A stretch of DNA of 64,000 bases from Bryum argenteum (GCA_037043015.1 CM073324.1:12855013-12919012), one strand, 5' to 3'; shown: positions 49,027 to 62,058, counted from the first letter of the stretch. The notes: a model not told the origin generated them from the letters alone. Numbers and translations: made by a program.

Positions 49027-49602
49027 ATGGTACACAGTGAATTCAAAGTGAGTACCTGTGCTTTCAGAGATTCCGATGTAGTACATGACTATCGAGGCAT
49101 GATTAATTAGCTAAACAATACTGAACAGTTGACATGTGAATGTTACTAAATGACATCAAAGTGCTTGACAATTGTCATTCAACTAGGTCTCATCCCATCC
49201 AGGAAAAGAAAACGTAAAATACTCGTTTAAGAAGGTCAACTAATTCATCTTTGAAACCAAAAACTCCAAATCACTTCAATCCAAAACCTAAGACATAAGA
49301 TCCAAATCCATACCCCTGAATCCCACCCTTCCTTCAATCCAAAACCTAATCATAAAACCCAAATTTACACCACTAAATCCCACCCTTCCCTCGAGTCTAT
49401 ATAACAAATCCTTGAATGAAAAGATTTAAATATTCACATGTTGTATTTCAAGATATCATTTAGAATGTAAATGTATGCCAGTTTTGAATTGAACAAGCGT
49501 GCCTTCATCCCTGAACTGTAATTAATTACAAATATAAGCTTTTTATACAAGAATGCACGGAGATTATCAACTAAAAAGGTGCAAAGGGAAAGGAAGGCAA
49601 AG
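49027..49602. other. AT-rich intergenic and MSRA 3' UTR
   Basis: A CAAATCC/ACCCTTCC-rich direct repeat occurs at about 49265-49390 (CCAAAACCTAA...CCCACCCTTCC twice). No gene. Confidence 0.45.
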
Positions 49603-50663
49603 CTAGCCATAGCAGCGGATGGGGTCAGTGCAGCCCTTGGCGGGCGACTGGCGCATACCCATCCTGCCACCCTTGGCCAGATACTGCTGATGATACGACT
49701 CTGCTCTGTAGAATTTCTTCGCCGGAAGAATCTCTGTGACGATCTTTCGATTCAGCGACTTTTGGTGCTTCTCCATTGACTCCTTGGCTGCTCTCTCTTG
49801 CTCCGGCGTGTAGTAGTAGATCCCGCTTCGATACTGCGTTCCCCTATCACCGCCCTGCACAGCAAATTGCATGAAACACAAACCTCACAGCTGCAGCAGA
49901 CCTCGGATTCCCCAATAAAAGAAAATTGACAAAATTAAAGCTCTTTGTGAAACCGTGTTCGATCGATATTCAATGGCCACAAAAGCACAATTAATTTGCG
50001 GAATTATGCATTAGATAGATGAGTTACCTGACGATTGAGCGTGGTAGGATCATGGCGATTCCAGAAAACGTCGAGCAATTTCTCGTAGCTCGCTTCTTCT
50101 GGATTATACTCCACCCTCACAACTTCCGAATGCCCTATTGGGACACGAGCCACACATAATTTCAAGATTCCAGAACGATACACTTCAGAGAGGGGAGGAT
50201 TAAGGATTGAGGGGGGCGTACCGGTGGTGCCGGAGCAGACAGCGTCGTAAGAGGGATTGTGCAATTGGCCCTGCGTGTAGCCGACCTCGGTGTTGGTGAC
50301 GCCCGGCACGCGCTGGTACGCAAGCTCCACGCCCCAGAAGCAGCCGGCTCCGAAGCAAGCGAACTGGCGACCAGGAGCAGTGGGCTGGTCGGTGTCGGGG
50401 CCCTGCGCAATGGCGACGTCGGCGGGGTTGAGGGAGGCGGGGGCGAGCGACCTGAAACCCAACATATTGAATAACCTCTCCATCCCTGGATTCTTGTCAA
50501 TCCCTGGATTCTTGTCAATCGAGAGAGAGAGCAGGAGAACAAAGAAGGTGACGATGGCTGCCGAGGCGAAGAGGGTGGTCCTCCACTCCGCTGCCATCTG
50601 CCTTGGAATGCGCACCAGCGGTGACGATACAGGGCAACTTACCGGTAGCTTACGAAATTGCAT
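49603..50663 (-). CDS. MSRA: Peptide methionine-S-sulfoxide reductase A, N-terminally anchored
   Basis: Reduces methionine-S-sulfoxide in oxidised proteins. Exons on the minus strand: 50663-50222, 50134-50028, 49854-49603; 266 aa, or 244 aa from the second ATG at 50597. The catalytic Cys lies in [19 protein letters not shown], followed by [63 protein letters not shown] and the resolving-Cys tail [11 protein letters not shown] typical of plant MSRA. Before the catalytic domain lies a hydrophobic helix ([20 protein letters not shown]), so the protein is probably a membrane-anchored or secretory-pathway form; a chloroplast signal is less likely. A short duplication, IDKNPG twice in a row, follows the helix. 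Confidence 0.94.
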
Positions 50664-52112
50664 TCCAATACAGTCTTTGTCATAAAACTCTACTCTACTT
50701 ACACTATGTCAGTACTCTTTGTCATTATTCTATGTCATAGAAATTGGGAACCACCTCAATAAATAAATGAAAAATAACACCAACCTTTTAATCTGGGTTG
50801 GTGAGAATAGAATGTTCATTTGACCTACCTTTGATGATATGTGCATAGGATATAGTATTCTAGGATCAATAACCATTACCAAGAGACCTAATACTGTAAG
50901 TTGGATAACATAAGTTGAATGTTTTTAATATTTATTAGTTTTAGATTGGTGATATTATTCTTGATAAGCTATGCAATCTGTTTCGGAAATAATTATTGAA
51001 AGAAAATTTGTTCTTTTAAAATTATGGACACCTAACTCATTTTACTTCGCTATGTAAATTTGTATCATTTAATAATAATATCAAAACTCCAAATGCCTTG
51101 TGCTTTTGGTTGTTTAATCTATATAATCCTTCTTCGATCAATATATTTTAATTTGTCACATTAATTGTTACATTGAGACATTTTGTGGTCTCTATTTTAA
51201 ATAATTGCCGAAGCTTTTTCTTGTAAATATCAAAAAGAATTGTGATCATACACATATATAATGATGAAGTTTTAATGTGGTGCTAGTAAATGCTCTTACT
51301 ACCAATATTCTTACACTTGAGAACTTCGGACTAGGACTCTGTAAATATAAGCCTTTGTTTTGTTTGGAATACGAATTAAATCAACAAATAATTGAACTAC
51401 TCTAGATTTTTACATCATATATTCTAACTATGATACTCACTCACATCAACAATCTTTCGTACATAAATGTAGCCTTCATTTGTCAAAAGATGCTCATCAT
51501 AATTTTCAGCAAGACAAAGAAAATTGTTTTACAACTTCAAGGTATCAATTCCTACTCAACTGTTCACCTCATTTCTACCCGTTCTGAAATCAGAATGGCA
51601 AAAACTCGTGAGCAATTTTGGTAAATGAGAAGAAAAGTTCATAACGTTAATAACTTGAAATGTATTAGTATTCACAACTACACTTCCATTTACATGTACC
51701 AACACAATGATCACAATGATCATGCATTTAATTATTATGCATTTTACAAATTTGAAAACACGAATTTGGAAGAATATTCTGTACCAGATACGGATTTATT
51801 CATATCAGTGCACACATAATATCAAACATAAGCAGTACACATCGCATGTGGCCGAAAACTCACAAATTTATTTAAAACTGAGAAAATTGTGTACAGAAAT
51901 TGAAACGAAGTTTCAGTCGACCACTATACAATATAAAACAATGCATACGGATGCGGGAACAAATGTACCAACATATCAGATCACAATCTACTTAAGAAAA
52001 TACAATAATAAATCCTCGATAACTTCGATCTTACAATTCGCAGAAGCTAACGACCAACATCGTACTTCTCACAATGAAACTTGATGAATGGATTAGCACG
52101 TTCTCGGATCAT
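50664..52112. other. AT-rich intergenic, no gene seen
   Basis: MSRA promoter at the left edge. Short frames at 51430-52084 carry no recognisable domain; part is probably the 3' UTR of the next minus-strand gene. Confidence 0.45.
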
Positions 52113-53550
52113 TTAGTGATGGAGAATCTTTCCGAGCAGTCCTTGCCTCTTGTGCCTGGGAGTAGTTGGGTTGGAGGTTGTCGTCGAACCGGGGAGGCCA
52201 GTGCCAGTGACACCAGTGTGACTATCGAAAGAGTCGCGGTGGTGACCAGGCAGAGCAGAGTCTGTGGTGGTATGGTGCGTGTTGTCCAGAGGGTTGTGGT
52301 TGTGGTGGCCGTGGGTGCCAGTGGTGTGAATTGCACCATCGTGCTCAGCATCCGACGATGAGGAAGATGATGAAGAGGTCGTCCTGTTCAAAATACCTCC
52401 TGTCTTGTGACCGTGCTTGTGGCCGAGCAGGTTGAAGTGAGATGGGTTCACGAAGTCGCCTGCAGGTGCCTCACAGTAGTTTCCGGTGGGCACCTCGACC
52501 ATGCGAGTGACTGGCACCTCTCTCACAACGGGCACTCTGATCCTCTCCTCGACGTTCTCAACGACCACTCGCGGAACCCTCTCGATTCTGGGAGTGTCGA
52601 CATACTCGATCACGGGAACCATGTCTGTTACTTCACGCTCCTCCGGCACAACCCTGTTATTCAGAACTTAAAACGTTAGACACTAAATCACTAGATTGAA
52701 GATACATAATGTTATGAAAGGAATCAAATGATTCAGCGAATGTATTCGAGGTGATTATTCCTAAGATTCTGATGGTAGATGGGTAGTTTACAATACGAAA
52801 GCATAGCCAGTTTTACCCTCTTCGACATCGATATTGATGACAGTTTATTTCTTAGCTCCTGCAAAGAACCTCGTAACTGGCTAGGGGTAATACCTGTGCA
52901 CAATCTCGATCCTGGTCTTCGGCACTTCCTTAGTGATGGGCACGCGGTCAACATGCTGCACTTCATCCATAACAACTCGTGTCTTGGGCACGATGACAGT
53001 GCGCTCTTCATTCACAATTTCCTTCACGTAGTCAGTCTTCTCGACTGTTCGCATCTCGGGGTAACGCTGGATAACTTGGACTCGGGTCTCATACTCCTTC
53101 GCCTGCAATTAATCGACCTCGACCTCTTCAGCATGCAGCTCAAAATCCGACAGATCCCAAGAAAAAAATTCAACCGAATCTAGAATCTAGATCCATAGAT
53201 AGATAACTTGAAAGCTCATTTTCCATCACATTGCGGATTGCGAAAAGAAGTGCCATCGTTACCAAGTTCATGGTGTTGGGATTAGGGCAGAAAGCCTCGC
53301 TCTCATTGCTGACAATGGTCCGGACGCCCTCAACGCCATGATGACGACGGAGACCTTCCTCATCAGAGCTGCTCAAAGAGCTGCTCCGGCTCCTATTCAA
53401 GCCAGTTTGGCCAGGGAGACGAGTACGTCTGCGACCAACACGTCCAGTTGCTGCAGCCTTAGCCGCATCAACACCTTGTCCTACGACGCCCTTTCCCTCC
53501 ATGCGCGCTTCCTCGCGGCCCAACGCAGCTCGCTCACCCACAGTGGCCAT
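52113..53550 (-). CDS. Alveolin-like (IMCp) repeat protein with dehydrin-like segments
   Basis: Exons on the minus strand: 53550-53263, 53102-52894, 52653-52113, about 345 aa, joins in frame; the end of exon 1 is the least certain. The middle (residues about 100-210) is a run of charged V/P repeats such as VPKTRVVMDEVQHVDRVPIT, KEVPKTRIEIVHR, VPRVVVENVEERIRVPVVRE and VPVTRMVEVP, the pattern of alveolin/IMCp cytoskeletal proteins. Before it, LNRSRSSSLSSSDEEGLRRH, and after it, ILNRTTSSSSSSSSDAEHDG, both resemble the dehydrin S-segment. A His/Thr/Gly-rich disordered tail ends in RHKRQGLLGKILHH, which loosely resembles a K-segment. I know no named protein with this layout. It may be a stress-related cytoskeletal or membrane-associated filament protein; function is not established. 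Signal peptide and membrane helices are absent. Confidence 0.85.
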
Positions 53551-54859
53551 CTCTTCAAGTATCTAGAAAATCTGCAACCAAACACCTGCTTAGCTCCACC
53601 AAACTCTGAACTACTCACTCCAGCTGAGACTCTCGTGGCAACACAACAGCTCGTACAGCGCCGCAAGTTCTTACCTGAACGATCGATACAATTAGCAGAG
53701 TTGGGTGTTGTCTGATGATCTGAAGTAAGTCTTTGCAAGAATAATCAGTTGTGTGAATGTGGTGGTTTGAATGAGGTGCAGGCCAGGGGGCTCTTATTTA
53801 TGTGACAGATTGAAGGGTGCTGGTTTGCACTGGTACAACAGGAGTGGAGCACGTGCCGCGAGGGCCGAAGCGAAGGGTTGAGTCACGCATTGCACTTGAC
53901 GTTTTTTGGAGTCGGTCTAGACTAGGATCGCGTTGCTGGAGCGACTGGGTGTGTCGGCTTGGCCTCGAAACCGGCGATTCTCCTCACCTTTTCAAGAATT
54001 CCGGGCGCGCACTATTCTTTCCATTACTGTAGTGTCATGATCTCACATCACAATTATGGTGAATCAAAAAATTGCTTCTTTATACGTGCACAACTTACGA
54101 GCGATAAACGTGGAAATACTAGAAACATGTCTTTCATCCTTCACACATGTCACGGTGATACCGTTTCAAAAACATACCAACTCTTGTCTTAGTGATGTAG
54201 AGTTCTAAGCGATTGTTCACATTTAGCAAGTATATATCGTTTGGGAATTGTTTTCACTTTGACTAAACGAAGATCATAGTAGAATGTGCAAATGATAGGT
54301 ACACTAATATATACTTGTTGTTATATAGAGTGATTAATTCTTTGTAGAATAAGGATGATGAACATGAATTGGGAATGTATATCATACATAATGATGTAAA
54401 TTTTCTTGAATGTTGCTACATAATGATGGTCAATAGTCCATTTCATTTTTTTATTGCCTAAAGAAGAAGCTCTACAATAATCTCCAAGACGGCCATATCT
54501 AAAATCTATGAACAAAGTTTTTTTGAGGGTGCTTTTGGAAACTTCAACAGTAGGATCTTGTTGATAACCATCTAATTAACCTACCCACCATTTATTTTTT
54601 AAAATTCATGTATGAATCTTAAGATATATTCATTAAAAAGATCTGACCACAATGTGGTTGATTCGTACTTGAGGGGTTACCTAATTTATTAATATATTTT
54701 GGATATTAAATTGTTGAGATTGATTACATCCCTAGTTCCGGAATTCGGGTAGTTCCGACCAATGTGGCATTATTGGCATTCACAACGAGGCAATGGTTAG
54801 TGGTAGCTAGCACAACGGGACAATGGTTCGTGGTAGCGACCAGGGAGACACCTCGGAAT
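53551..54859. other. Promoter of the alveolin-like gene and intergenic DNA
   Basis: 53551-53850 likely contains the leader and promoter on the minus strand. At 54470-54600 is a repeat block that matches 56340-56720 but lacks the element inserted there. Confidence 0.45.
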
Positions 54860-55020
54860 CCATGGAGAACTCCCATGTCTATTTTTGATGATTTTGAATT
54901 CAGAATGAGATCAACAGCCCAAATTATTACACAAGCACACTCCTTGGCAATTTAAACCAATACATTAAGAACTAGGGGCTCCTTTACCCCTCCTCATCCT
55001 CCTTGGTAGCTGCTACAAAC
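54860..55020. mobile_element. Truncated relative of the 33842-34098 MITE
   Basis: Shares TTTTTGATGATTTTGAATTC, CTCCTTGGCAATTTAAACCA and the end CTTGGTAGCTGCTAC with that element. The left inverted end is not recognisable. Confidence 0.7.
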
Positions 55021-56449
55021 GCTGCTTACCCATTCGCAACGACGAGCTCTGTCACACAGTGGCCGTCACTCGTAACGATTTTCGATCTAGAGTTGACTTG
55101 GTGAGATTGAGTGAATTGGTGGCAGCAGCGAAAGAAAGCAAGGCTAAAAAGATAGGAGGGAGGGTGTTGGTGCAAATCTGGAAAGAGGGAGAGACTTGCT
55201 CGAAGCGAGAGCAAAGCAGCAAAGCAACAAAGGAGGAGTCGGGGATGTGAGACATGAGGAGACGGCGAAGCTGACACTTGGCCGCGACCTGCACGCGCAT
55301 CGCGGAGGACTGAGTCCCGGTGGAGAGGCGCCCGGCCACCTCGACCCACAAAAGGTCCTCTCGCCCGGGAATTGAGCGTCCTTTTTGTGGAGCTGGAAGG
55401 TCCCCGATCTCACAGGTGCAGTGAGCAGTGCTGCTGAAAATAGCCGGGTGCCGAGCACGAATGCTGGAGCCTGCGCCAGTTGGGATCCCCGCTGCACAGT
55501 GACGGATTCTTCTTCCACTCCGCTTGCCAGGTTGCAGATGCAACTTTTGGCAGCAAGGCGGTCATCTCATTCTGCAACATCTGGCATTGATCCCTCCCAC
55601 TCACTAGCTTACTGTAATTCATTGAGTTTCCACTTTCATTCGGCCTCCCCAAACGAACGATTTCATTGCCCCATAATATCGCGATTCATCGGACGTCGCT
55701 CCCACTTACTGTACATGAGTGCCCTGTGGTACCTGCTTGCCTTCGTCGGTTCACTGCACTGTGTATCGACGGGCTACCGCGTTCCACCCGCTCCACTCGG
55801 CCATGGTGAATAGCATATATATCACTGTTGACCATGGCGAGAACAATCATGTGAGCATCTTCGTGTGTTGAGTTTCTTTGGTGTCACATTGCAAATGGTG
55901 TCTGGATATGTGGGATACTACTGAGGGCTGCTTTACACGAGGGGCCAAGCCATTGATGGGGCCAATTCATGGTCAAATCTTCTTCAATTCCTGGAATTGG
56001 CCCCAGGGGTTTTACATGGGGAGTCAAGGTAAATTTTTTGGAATTATATTATAATGGGGGGACAAGTTATGACACGGCCTACGCTCCGGAAGTTGGGAGA
56101 TACAAGAGTAGAAGGCCAATTCATGGCCTATTAATAGGCCATTGCTTGATTTCATTACAAAATCATTATTTCACTAAAGCACTTTAATGTGAACAAATCA
56201 CAAGTATGGAATGTAACTAATAATACAAATAGGCTTCATGGCCTTGTTTTTTTTCTACACATCGACCCCAAGAGGTTTTCACATGGGGGAATTGGCCTTC
56301 ACTTTATTAATTGTTTAATGTGTTATTCACTCTTAAAAGAGAAGCTCAATAGTGACCTCCAGACGGCCATATCTTAAATATGTGAACAAAAGTTATTAAA
56401 AATTTTAAAAAAAAGAAAAAAAGAAGGGAAATTCAACAGTAGGATCTTG
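55021..56449. other. GC-richer island with unassigned frames
   Basis: 55050-55820 is GC-richer than its surroundings, with frames on both strands (minus 55543-55052, plus 55385-55813) that match no family I recognise. It could be an unrecognised exon, leader or CpG-like patch. At 55960-56006 a GGGGCCAATTC arm pairs with GAATTGGCCCC in a short hairpin. Confidence 0.35.
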
Positions 56450-56689
56450 TTAACCCTTAAACGTCATATGCTTTCCTGATACCACACCCAAAATCTCTTT
56501 TAAACTTCATTTTTAGCATTATTCTATTTTTAATTTGCTTGAGTTCTATTCTAAGAAAGTATAGATCTCATTAAGGTGCTCAGTTTGGAATTCTAAAAAT
56601 TCCATTTGGTATAATGGAGTGTAAGTTATGAGCAAGATTCTCTCAAAAAAACCCAACCCCTCGAGTTGGGTTTGACGTTTAAGGGTCAA
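56450..56689. mobile_element. TTAA-type MITE with a matching empty site nearby
   Basis: 240 bp. The left boundary is TTAA then CCCTTAAACGTCA; the right boundary is TGACGTTTAAGGG then TCAA. The flanking repeat (CAACAGTAGGATCTTGT before, CTAACTAATTAG...CTACC after) occurs without the element at 54545-54595, where the junction reads TTGATAACC. This supports insertion into a TTAA-like site. Confidence 0.65.
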
Positions 56690-59600
56690 CGACTAACTAA
56701 TTAGTCTACCAACCAATTTTTATCAAATTCCATTGGATCTAGTCTTCAAGTGTAATCGGTCAAAGTTTCAAGTTCTTGCAAACACAACATCTCTTTGGTG
56801 GTCGATTGTGGTCTATTCCAAATTTAGTAATTAATGATATTTAAGTCTGATATAGAAAGTAACTTTGTAAATACCAATTGTAAAAAAACGTATGAACTGG
56901 AACAAAACAATGTACTCCACTTACCAATATCTACCTAACTTGCTCTTCACCCAAATATCGACCATCCACAATTAATGTCATAAACACTAGTCACTTAGCA
57001 CCATCGCATAGTCACACTAATCACATAGTCATGAATAAAGTCACTCCCTATAGATCCTTCATGCCAATTGCCCAACTTACCAAAAAGGACCTTACTTACT
57101 TCAGCCTCAACAAAAATCCAATTGCCCGATCTCAAATTCACTTGAGTTTTTACTTGCATGCAAATTGAACCATTGCATTTGTGAAATCACAACGGTTGTG
57201 TTCGACTAAAATTTTTCCCACATGAACTCCAAAAAGTCATTTTGGCGTTTTTGGATCTTTGGGGTTAAGAAATGAAGAATGACTAAAAGTCCAAGATGAA
57301 TTCCAACATAGATTAATTTTGATTGGAGTTAACTAAGACAAAGCATTGAGATAAGGATAAAAAAAAACACTCAAGTCAATTATTTTGAATGATTTACTGT
57401 AAAAGATGAGGATTATAGCTTCCTACATTTCATTGTTGATAAACTCGACTAAAAAATTTGTGGTCCATGTATTTGTGAGTTTCTACTCTTGATAATAGAA
57501 AACAAGTTGTTATAGGCCAATCATAATAGTCAATAGTGCCCTACCTCAAAAAAAATTAGGAGTAACATTAAGGCTAGATGTAAGTTGATTTACTAGGCCA
57601 TTTTTCCTACGGACCATGGACAAATTTTGAGTTTGTATTCGTAATGATTAACCTCCAAATTCAATCATTACAAATGTCAATGAGAATATTATACTAGTGA
57701 ATTCCATGGATGAAGGTTTATCTCTATCTTACTAGAAACATTTGGTGAAGCATTTCGACAAATAAAGTAATTATATGAGTTGGAAAAACTTGTTTAGACC
57801 CAAGGCAACATGTATAATTAGCCTTTATTGAAATTGAACAAACCACTTTCAAAATATGCATTTCAAGATACATTTATGTGCTATTCTATGTTGGAGACCC
57901 ATCCACCAACAAAGTATTCACTTCAGTTATAGTTGTACACTACAACACATTTAAGGTTTTAGAACTATGGGAGTACTATTGACTATGACTAAGTAGTGTC
58001 ATATTTTCCGAAGCGAGAAAGAGTAATTGATTGGAAATATGACTATTGATAGTCATTTTATAACCATGTTTTGACAGCTCGTACTCACATGTCATCACAC
58101 ATAATCATAACATATATTTGCTACCACAAATTATCATAACATGACTATGAGATAACTATCAATAATCATATTTTCAGTTATTTACTCTTAATCGCTTTGA
58201 AAAATATGACGCTATTTATTTATAGTCAATATGACTCCGCGAGTCATACAACCTTAACCCCTAAGAGTCCAATCAACCATTCCCTGGTCGATCCCAAAAT
58301 TTGAGAAGCTGTGGCACACTAAATTAATATTTGTTGGAATATATTTCTACTTTCCAGAAGTTTGGTGAGTTGAGAACCACATCCAATTTACAAAACACCG
58401 TTTGGATTCATAAATTATTCACAATAAGCCTTCAAACACAAATAGGGCAAGGTTTTCTTAGAGTTGGAAAACTTACTATTTTGGGAAACTAATAGTGTTT
58501 CTTTTAGATTATTAGTGGCCTTTCTTTATATTATCATATGATAAGTTATTTTAGCCAATCGTATCAATTTCCAACTACGAATAGTTGAAAGTGTATTTTC
58601 TAGTGATTTTCAAAGTTATACTCTCTTTAATTCATTCATCGTAAAATGAACCGTTACTACTTTAAGAAATCTAACTTGTTGAGATCAGTTGAGAGACATA
58701 GAGTGTTATTCAGGTTGCTACATGGAGGTGATATATATTAGTGTTATTTTGAAAATAAGATGGAATCCCCGTACAATGTTCATTTCAATTTTGAAGTTTA
58801 GATAAAGTAGAGGATACCATGCCATGGTTACCATAGCAAGTTCAAAGTGTAGGATTAATCATAAATTCATTAGAATGTAAAGTTTCAAACTTTGGAGGAT
58901 AAAATCAGTCATTTTATTTTAGAAAGTTAAGATCTTATTTTATCGTAAGAACATATCAATAACAAAGATATATGATTTAAAGGAACTTCTATATTGTAAA
59001 ATCTAACTCCAAAGAAAAAAATATATTAAATTTATAGTGTAACTAAAAGTAATAAATGGAAGAATATGTGATTATTGTAACTATGTACCAAACTAGAAGA
59101 AGAGGCAAACTCATTTTTTAACTCCACAATACAATTGAAAGAAGACTACAAAACACTTAAAACACTTATACTAACTACACATATCATATGAATCACATCA
59201 AATAAATTCACCGTGGACCTTTGGTTGAGCACACTTACCCATCAATTGATCTCTTAGACACTAATAGCAAGGTCGAATTTACCATAATTTTTTATCTAAA
59301 AGAGGTTAGTAGTTTCACTATTGGTATAATTACCTTATGCATTTACATTCAAGAACAGGTGCAAGACAAACAATTTGTTCACCTTTGCCATAATAGAGGT
59401 TTGCTATAGATTTTGAAGTTTTTCTATCCAACTTTTAAATATTATGATTTCACAATTGATGAGAGATTTAAGTTTAAGATATGGTCTACATGACCGTAGA
59501 AGTTAGGTTTTAAATCTTAAAATTTAAAATTACATACTTCAAAACAAATCGTAATATTTGAATTTTCACCTTGCTCTGAAAAAGGTCAAATTTTACACTT

Positions 59601-60242
59601 AAAATCTCAATTGAGGCCTTAAAATGTGAAAGGTTTACAAGAGTTTCAAAATATATTTATCACTTGTGTTATCCTTTAATTTGTTGAAAGTGACGTAGAC
59701 CAATTATAATCTTATACTGAAACTCAAACTCATCACTGCCTTGTCCAAATTTAAGGTTCATGTACTTATTTAAAACTTAGAATTCTTCCGTTTTTAGAAG
59801 AGAAGTGGTTATCAGGGAAATTGTTTGATAGAAACAATTGGTTCTTACAAATTTCTCATTTCCAAGCACAAACGTAACTAATTAAGTGACCATCCATATT
59901 TCTGAAGACAATGAAACTCTACCTATAGCTACCTTACATACCTAATTTGGATATTGTTGAGATTGTAGTTGTCAAATTTTTATACTTTCCTATATACGGC
60001 AAGGTAGCCTACGTGCAAATGGCACAATAGTGTAATTCCAAATCTTAGATCCTTATTACTTATTGTTTGTGGCATTGTAATATTCAAATTTTTGAAAGAA
60101 ATTATGAACCTTATAATGTGAAGAAAAAAAATTATTTTGGAGGTCAAAAAAGCATTTCTAGATTATTTTTGAAAACTATGCTCTTCAAAATCTTGTTATT
60201 AGGTAGATAAATTATGTACATATAATGAGGGTAATATAAATT
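56690..60242. other. Long AT-rich gene-poor stretch
   Basis: No supported coding region in 3.5 kb. A diverged relative of the TTAA elements may span about 57047-57265, and a lone TTAACCCCTAAGAG end is at about 58254. Repeated ATAGTCA/TGACTAT motifs occur around 57970-58250. Confidence 0.5.
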
Positions 60243-60249
60243 TGTGAGT

Positions 60250-60337
60250 TTGTCGAGGGAGGTGGTGTAAGCGCAGCTTACGCGTGAGGTGAGAGGTTGG
60301 AACCTGGAACGCATTCTCCCTCTCATGGGATCTTGCC
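60250..60337 (+). mobile_element. Possible tRNA-like SINE head, interrupted
   Basis: GGGAGGTGGTGTAAGCGCAG followed about 30 bases later by GAGAGGTTGGAACCTGG resembles an A box and B box in spacing. The sequence stops at the left end of the CACTA-like MITE. Too weak to be sure. Confidence 0.3.
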
Positions 60338-60655
60338 CACTATACAAGAGTTGTTAATAAGTGTTACAAACGTATCTGCAAACTGTAACTCTAAATTTGA
60401 CACGTCACCATAGAGTTACAACACTAACCTTCAAACAATAACACTAAATGTAAGAGCATGCAAACTTCCTTGCAAGTGAAAGAATTCATTCAAAGTGGTG
60501 CAATTGGTAGCTTGAGAAAAAGGCAAGGGACATTGATTGCAATGACAGCCCAAAGTAAACACTAATCTTAAGAGAGTTGAGAATTTGAGAATCCACCAAA
60601 AGTTACCTAGTACACCAATCTCCACGTAACACTAATCAACAACTCTTGTGCAGTG
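60338..60655. mobile_element. CACTA-like MITE, second full copy
   Basis: Left end CACTATACAAGAGTTGTTAA, right end AACAACTCTTGTGCAGTG. The interior aligns along its length with 8723-9017, including GAGCATGCAAACTT and AACACTAATCTTAA. This copy keeps the leading C of CACTA. Confidence 0.7.
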
Positions 60656-62058
60656 CATATGTTGTCTAAGTACATTTGATGTATATACTTGTCCCCTCTA
60701 CTCAGACCACATATGCATATGCACGAGTGATTATAAATGGCCTAGGTTGAACTAAGCATGAGGTACATATTTAAAACCTCCAAAGTGTGTTTTTCAATGT
60801 ACTCAATGTGAACATTCTAGGATGTATGATTTACAATATATCTATGAGTCCAACTTCAATAATCTATAACCAAATTTAAGAAGAGTATGAAAACAACCTT
60901 TTCCTATGCACACAAATGCTAATTTGCCGCACAGATCTGCTAAAATTTGCGCCATTATTGAGCAGGTAATCTAACACTTCGACACTAAAGTCCTCATTTG
61001 TTCAAAATGCTCACAAACAGTAGACATCATTCGGACCAAAATAAAGGTATTGAAAGTACCAGGGTTTGGTAGTCGGTGCACGGAGTTCATTCTAACGAGA
61101 TCGAGTGACAGCATCAACTCTGCAAATGCTGATCAGTGATGAAGAATGTTGAAGACGATCGAAGTATATGCTGACGTGATGTAACAATCATGTGAGAAAA
61201 AAGTGCTATGATCCGAGGTGCACTTGTTAGTAAAGATAACGGAGGCTGTGATGGTAAGCATATTCCTCCAAAAGCATGACCTAATTTTGTGTCAATTTGT
61301 TTCGTTGGATTCTGCTTTACCTTGATGACCTAGTTGTTGAATCGGATAGTTACTTTCTAGTGCAATATTATGGGAGATCTGACTCGGTGAAACCAGGCCT
61401 GAATGTTCTAATCGAGCTTGGATGAAATATTATCATATCATATTGCTCAACCGTGTATTGACTTTGTTGTGTTTGACGTGATGACTGAATGTGCACTTGG
61501 CGGAAAGATTTTGAAGGATTTCCGTAGGTGGTACTTGATTGTTATTACCCAGTGCAAAGAGGGTCGTTAGAGAGATGGCCGCAGCGCTTTGCATTGAGTA
61601 GAACAAAGGAGTACATGGGATTCAATCCAGTTTGAATGGAGAGTAGCTAACTACGAAGTCTGATCTACTTCTTGCAACATGCTGGGATCGTTGTGACGAA
61701 GCTGAGCAACTCCGTAGTCTCGCGGGACCTGCGATCAGTGTTGGGGATGTGCAAGTGAAGGTTGCGGCGAGGTGTTGGCGCCAGGGGAAGCAACAGCAGG
61801 CTGGGCTGCAACACATCGGAGATCGCAGGAGCTACTCTCCCCGACATTTTCGGATCTGATCCCCCACAACTCCAGAGTTCCCCCTCCAGCCCAATCACGC
61901 TGTAAGTGTAGATCGTAGTCCCAATCGTGAAGTAAACCTGCTTTTAGATCGCAATTCGCAGTAGTACCTTCTCCTTCATGCTCCACCCTGCACCCAGATC
62001 TAGATCCGAGTAGCACTCCCAAACGAAGCCGCCTCCCTGCACCCCAAACCCATATTAG
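60656..62058. other. Intergenic, becoming GC-richer before the retroelement ORF
   Basis: No gene called. 61560-62058 may be the 5' untranslated part of the downstream retroelement. Minus-strand frames at 62106-61622 have no domain. Confidence 0.4.

Noticed and set aside
52407..52679. Plus-strand frame opposite the alveolin-like gene
   Set aside because: Mirror of the repetitive charged coding strand; no splice support.
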